25,731 nucleotides of DNA from DATNNN01 sp035601815 (lineage in GTDB: Bacteria; Pseudomonadota; Alphaproteobacteria; Rhizobiales; Xanthobacteraceae): positions 1-25,731 of the forward strand of contig DATNNN010000111.1 in NCBI GenBank assembly GCA_035601815.1. The letters run 5' to 3'. The position numbers and the translations under genes are program-made. Below are positions 24,258 to 25,731 of the stretch, piece after piece. Position 1 is the stretch's first letter. Each line of letters opens with the position of its first letter. The notes beneath the pieces are model-generated. The model was not told the DNA's origin and searched no databases. It saw only the letters and a list, made by a program, of their open reading frames with translations.

Positions 24258-24944
24258 ATGCAGCTTTTCCACCATCCGTTCTGCCCGCATTCCCGCTTCG
24301 TCCGGCTCGCGCTCGGCGAATACGCGATCACGGCCGAGCTCGTCGAGGAGCGCACCTGGGAGCGGCGGCCGGAATTCCTCGCGCTCAACCCGGCGGGCGC
24401 GACCCCGGTGCTCGTCGACGAGGACTGGCCGGTGCCCGGCGCGCTCGTTATCGCCGAGTACCTCGACGAGACGCGCGGGGCGAGCATGGGCGAATACCGC
24501 CTGATGCCGCTCGATCCGGTGGCGCGCGTCGAGGTGCGGCGCATCGCCAGCTGGTTCACCGACAAGTTCGCCGTGGAGGTGAGCGACCTCCTGGTGCGTG
24601 AGAAGATCTACAAGCGCCTGATGCCGAACGAGCGCGGCGGCGGCCCGCCCGAGTCCTCCGCCATCCATGCGGCGCGCGCCAACATCCGCTATCATCTAAA
24701 GTACATCGGCTGGCTGGCCCGCGCGCGGAATTGGCTCGCCGGCGACCGGCTGACCTACGCGGATCTGGTGGCGGCAGCGCATCTGTCGGTGATCGACTAT
24801 CTCGGCGACGTGCCATGGAACGAGGAAGAGAACGCAAAGATCTGGTACGCGCGGGTGAAGTCGCGCCCGGCGTTCCGCCCGTTGCTCGCCGACGTGCTGC
24901 CGGGCCTCGCGCCGTCGGCGTCGTACGCCGACCTCGACTTCTGA
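24258..24944 (+). CDS. fzlA: GST-fold protein, probable FtsZ-binding FzlA
   Basis: A 228-residue protein with a thioredoxin-like N-terminal half (MQLFHHPFCPHSRFVRLALGEY; NPAGATPVLVDEDWPVPGALVIAEYLDE) and an all-helical GST C-terminal domain with the capping motif GDRLTYADLVAAAHLSVIDYLG. The last six residues, YADLDF, form the conserved tail I associate with FzlA, the FtsZ-binding division protein of Caulobacter, whose tail and a nearby Asp are needed for FtsZ contact. FzlA does not act as a glutathione transferase. The uppP-fzlA-queG neighbourhood is common in this order. A true glutathione transferase is the alternative. No ribosome binding site is visible before the ATG. It is followed by queG with an overlap at the stop. 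Confidence 0.75.
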   Translation: MQLFHHPFCPHSRFVRLALGEYAITAELVEERTWERRPEFLALNPAGATPVLVDEDWPVPGALVIAEYLDETRGASMGEYRLMPLDPVARVEVRRIASWFTDKFAVEVSDLLVREKIYKRLMPNERGGGPPESSAIHAARANIRYHLKYIGWLARARNWLAGDRLTYADLVAAAHLSVIDYLGDVPWNEEENAKIWYARVKSRPAFRPLLADVLPGLAPSASYADLDF

Positions 24945-25731
24945 ATCCCGCCGAGATCAAAGCGGCGCTCATCGAGCGCGCCCGCGCCGAAGGCTTCGAC
25001 GCGGTCGGCGTCACGCGTCCCAATGCCACGGCCGGCGCAGAAGCCGGCCTCGGCGACTGGCTCGCCGCCGGCAGCCACGGCGACATGGACTGGATGGAGC
25101 GCACGCGCGAGCGGCGCGCGAGCCCGCAGGCGCTGTGGCCCGAGGTGAAGAGCGTCGTCGCCTTCGGCCTCAACTACAGCCCCGACGAGGACCCGCGCGC
25201 GGCGCTCGCACGACGCAGCGCCGGCGCGATCTCGGTCTACGCGCGGGGCGGCGACTACCACGAGCTGATCAAGGGCAAGCTCAAGCGGCTCGGGCAGTGG
25301 CTCGTGGCCAACGCCGGCGGCGAGCTGAAGGTCTTCGTCGACACCGCACCGGTGATGGAGAAGCCGCTCGCCGCCGCCGCCGGTCTCGGCTGGCAGGGCA
25401 AGCACACGAACCTCGTGTCGCGCGCGCACGGCTCGTGGCTCTTTCTTGGAAGCCTGTTCACCACGCTCGAGCTTCCCGCCGACGAACCGGAAGCGGACCA
25501 CTGCGGCAGCTGCCGCGCGTGTTTGAACATCTGTCCCACCGCGGCGTTCCCGGCGCCGTACCAACTCGATGCGCGGCGCTGTATCTCCTACCTCACCATC
25601 GAGCACAAGGGCCCGATCCCGCGCGAGCTCCGCCCGCTCATCGGCAACCGCATCTACGGCTGCGACGATTGCCTCGCCGCCTGCCCGTGGAACAAGTTCG
25701 CGCAAGCCGGGCGCGAGATGAAGCTCGCCGC
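24941..25731 (+). CDS. queG: Epoxyqueuosine reductase QueG (3' cut by window end)
   Basis: QueG reduces epoxyqueuosine to queuosine in tRNA, using cobalamin and two [4Fe-4S] clusters. The first 263 codons are visible. IKAALIERARAEGFDAVGV opens the protein. VFVDTAPVMEKPLAAAAGLGWQGKHTNLV contains the catalytic Asp region. The first cluster motif CGSCRACLNICPTAAF and the second CDDCLAACPWNKFA are both complete. Start choice is unusual: no ATG, GTG or TTG lies in frame near the expected N-terminus. CTG at 24941 overlaps the fzlA stop as CTGA and gives LNPAEIKAAL. The nearest in-frame ATG is at 24815, inside fzlA, and would add 42 Arg-rich residues. The reading frame runs on past the window end. 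Confidence 0.93.
   Translation, partial: MNPAEIKAALIERARAEGFDAVGVTRPNATAGAEAGLGDWLAAGSHGDMDWMERTRERRASPQALWPEVKSVVAFGLNYSPDEDPRAALARRSAGAISVYARGGDYHELIKGKLKRLGQWLVANAGGELKVFVDTAPVMEKPLAAAAGLGWQGKHTNLVSRAHGSWLFLGSLFTTLELPADEPEADHCGSCRACLNICPTAAFPAPYQLDARRCISYLTIEHKGPIPRELRPLIGNRIYGCDDCLAACPWNKFAQAGREMKLA

Overview
The window is an ordinary, gene-dense piece of an alphaproteobacterial chromosome, most likely Hyphomicrobiales (Rhizobiales) or a close relative. I base this on the very high GC content, the strong G/C third-position bias, and gene neighbourhoods typical of that group: addB-addA-trxA; aroA-cmk-rpsA-sppA-ihfB-lapA-trpF-trpB-trpA-accD-folC; and rnd-lptC-lptA-lptB-rpoN-ptsN. Signature proteins such as the TIGR02300 zinc-ribbon protein, a DUF1150 protein, an FzlA-like GST-fold protein and an AccD without a full zinc ribbon point the same way. 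Genus cannot be set from this sequence alone. I see 27 protein genes (two cut by the window edges) and two tRNA genes. No insertion sequence, prophage, CRISPR array or plasmid function is visible. No gene-free stretch exceeds about 160 bases.

Layout. Positions 1-4332 (+ strand): the end of addB, addA (recombination helicase-nuclease) and trxA (thioredoxin). Positions 4353-15082 (- strand): an 11-gene run read right to left, aroA, cmk, rpsA, sppA, ihfB, lapA, trpF, trpB, trpA, accD, folC. It mixes shikimate and tryptophan synthesis, nucleotide supply, translation, a nucleoid protein, a membrane protease, fatty acid synthesis and folate synthesis. Positions 15221-15761 (+): a TIGR02300 zinc-ribbon protein followed by tRNA-Ala(GGC). 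Positions 15803-16270 (-): an unknown secreted protein. Positions 16409-16675 (+): a DUF1150 protein. Positions 16685-22204 (-): tRNA-Leu(CAG), rnd, lptC, lptA, lptB, rpoN, ptsN, which covers LPS transport, sigma-54 and nitrogen PTS. Positions 22324-25731: an NDUFA9-like SDR (+), uppP (-), fzlA-like (+) and queG (+, cut by the window end).

Adjacent genes are often coupled by four-base stop/start overlaps: GTGA at addB/addA, trpF/trpB, trpB/trpA, accD/folC and lptC/lptA; ATGA at aroA/cmk; probably CTGA at fzlA/queG. Candidate sigma-70 type promoters are visible before trxA, the TIGR02300 gene, lptB and tRNA-Leu. A palindrome with sigma-54 promoter spacing lies between rpoN and ptsN.

I did not find a convincing undescribed biological system. 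The observations most worth checking are the missing hpf gene between rpoN and ptsN together with the palindrome there, the likely CTG start of queG, the mixed class II signature of the EPSP synthase, the twin inverted repeats between rpsA and sppA, and the long N-terminal extension of LptB.
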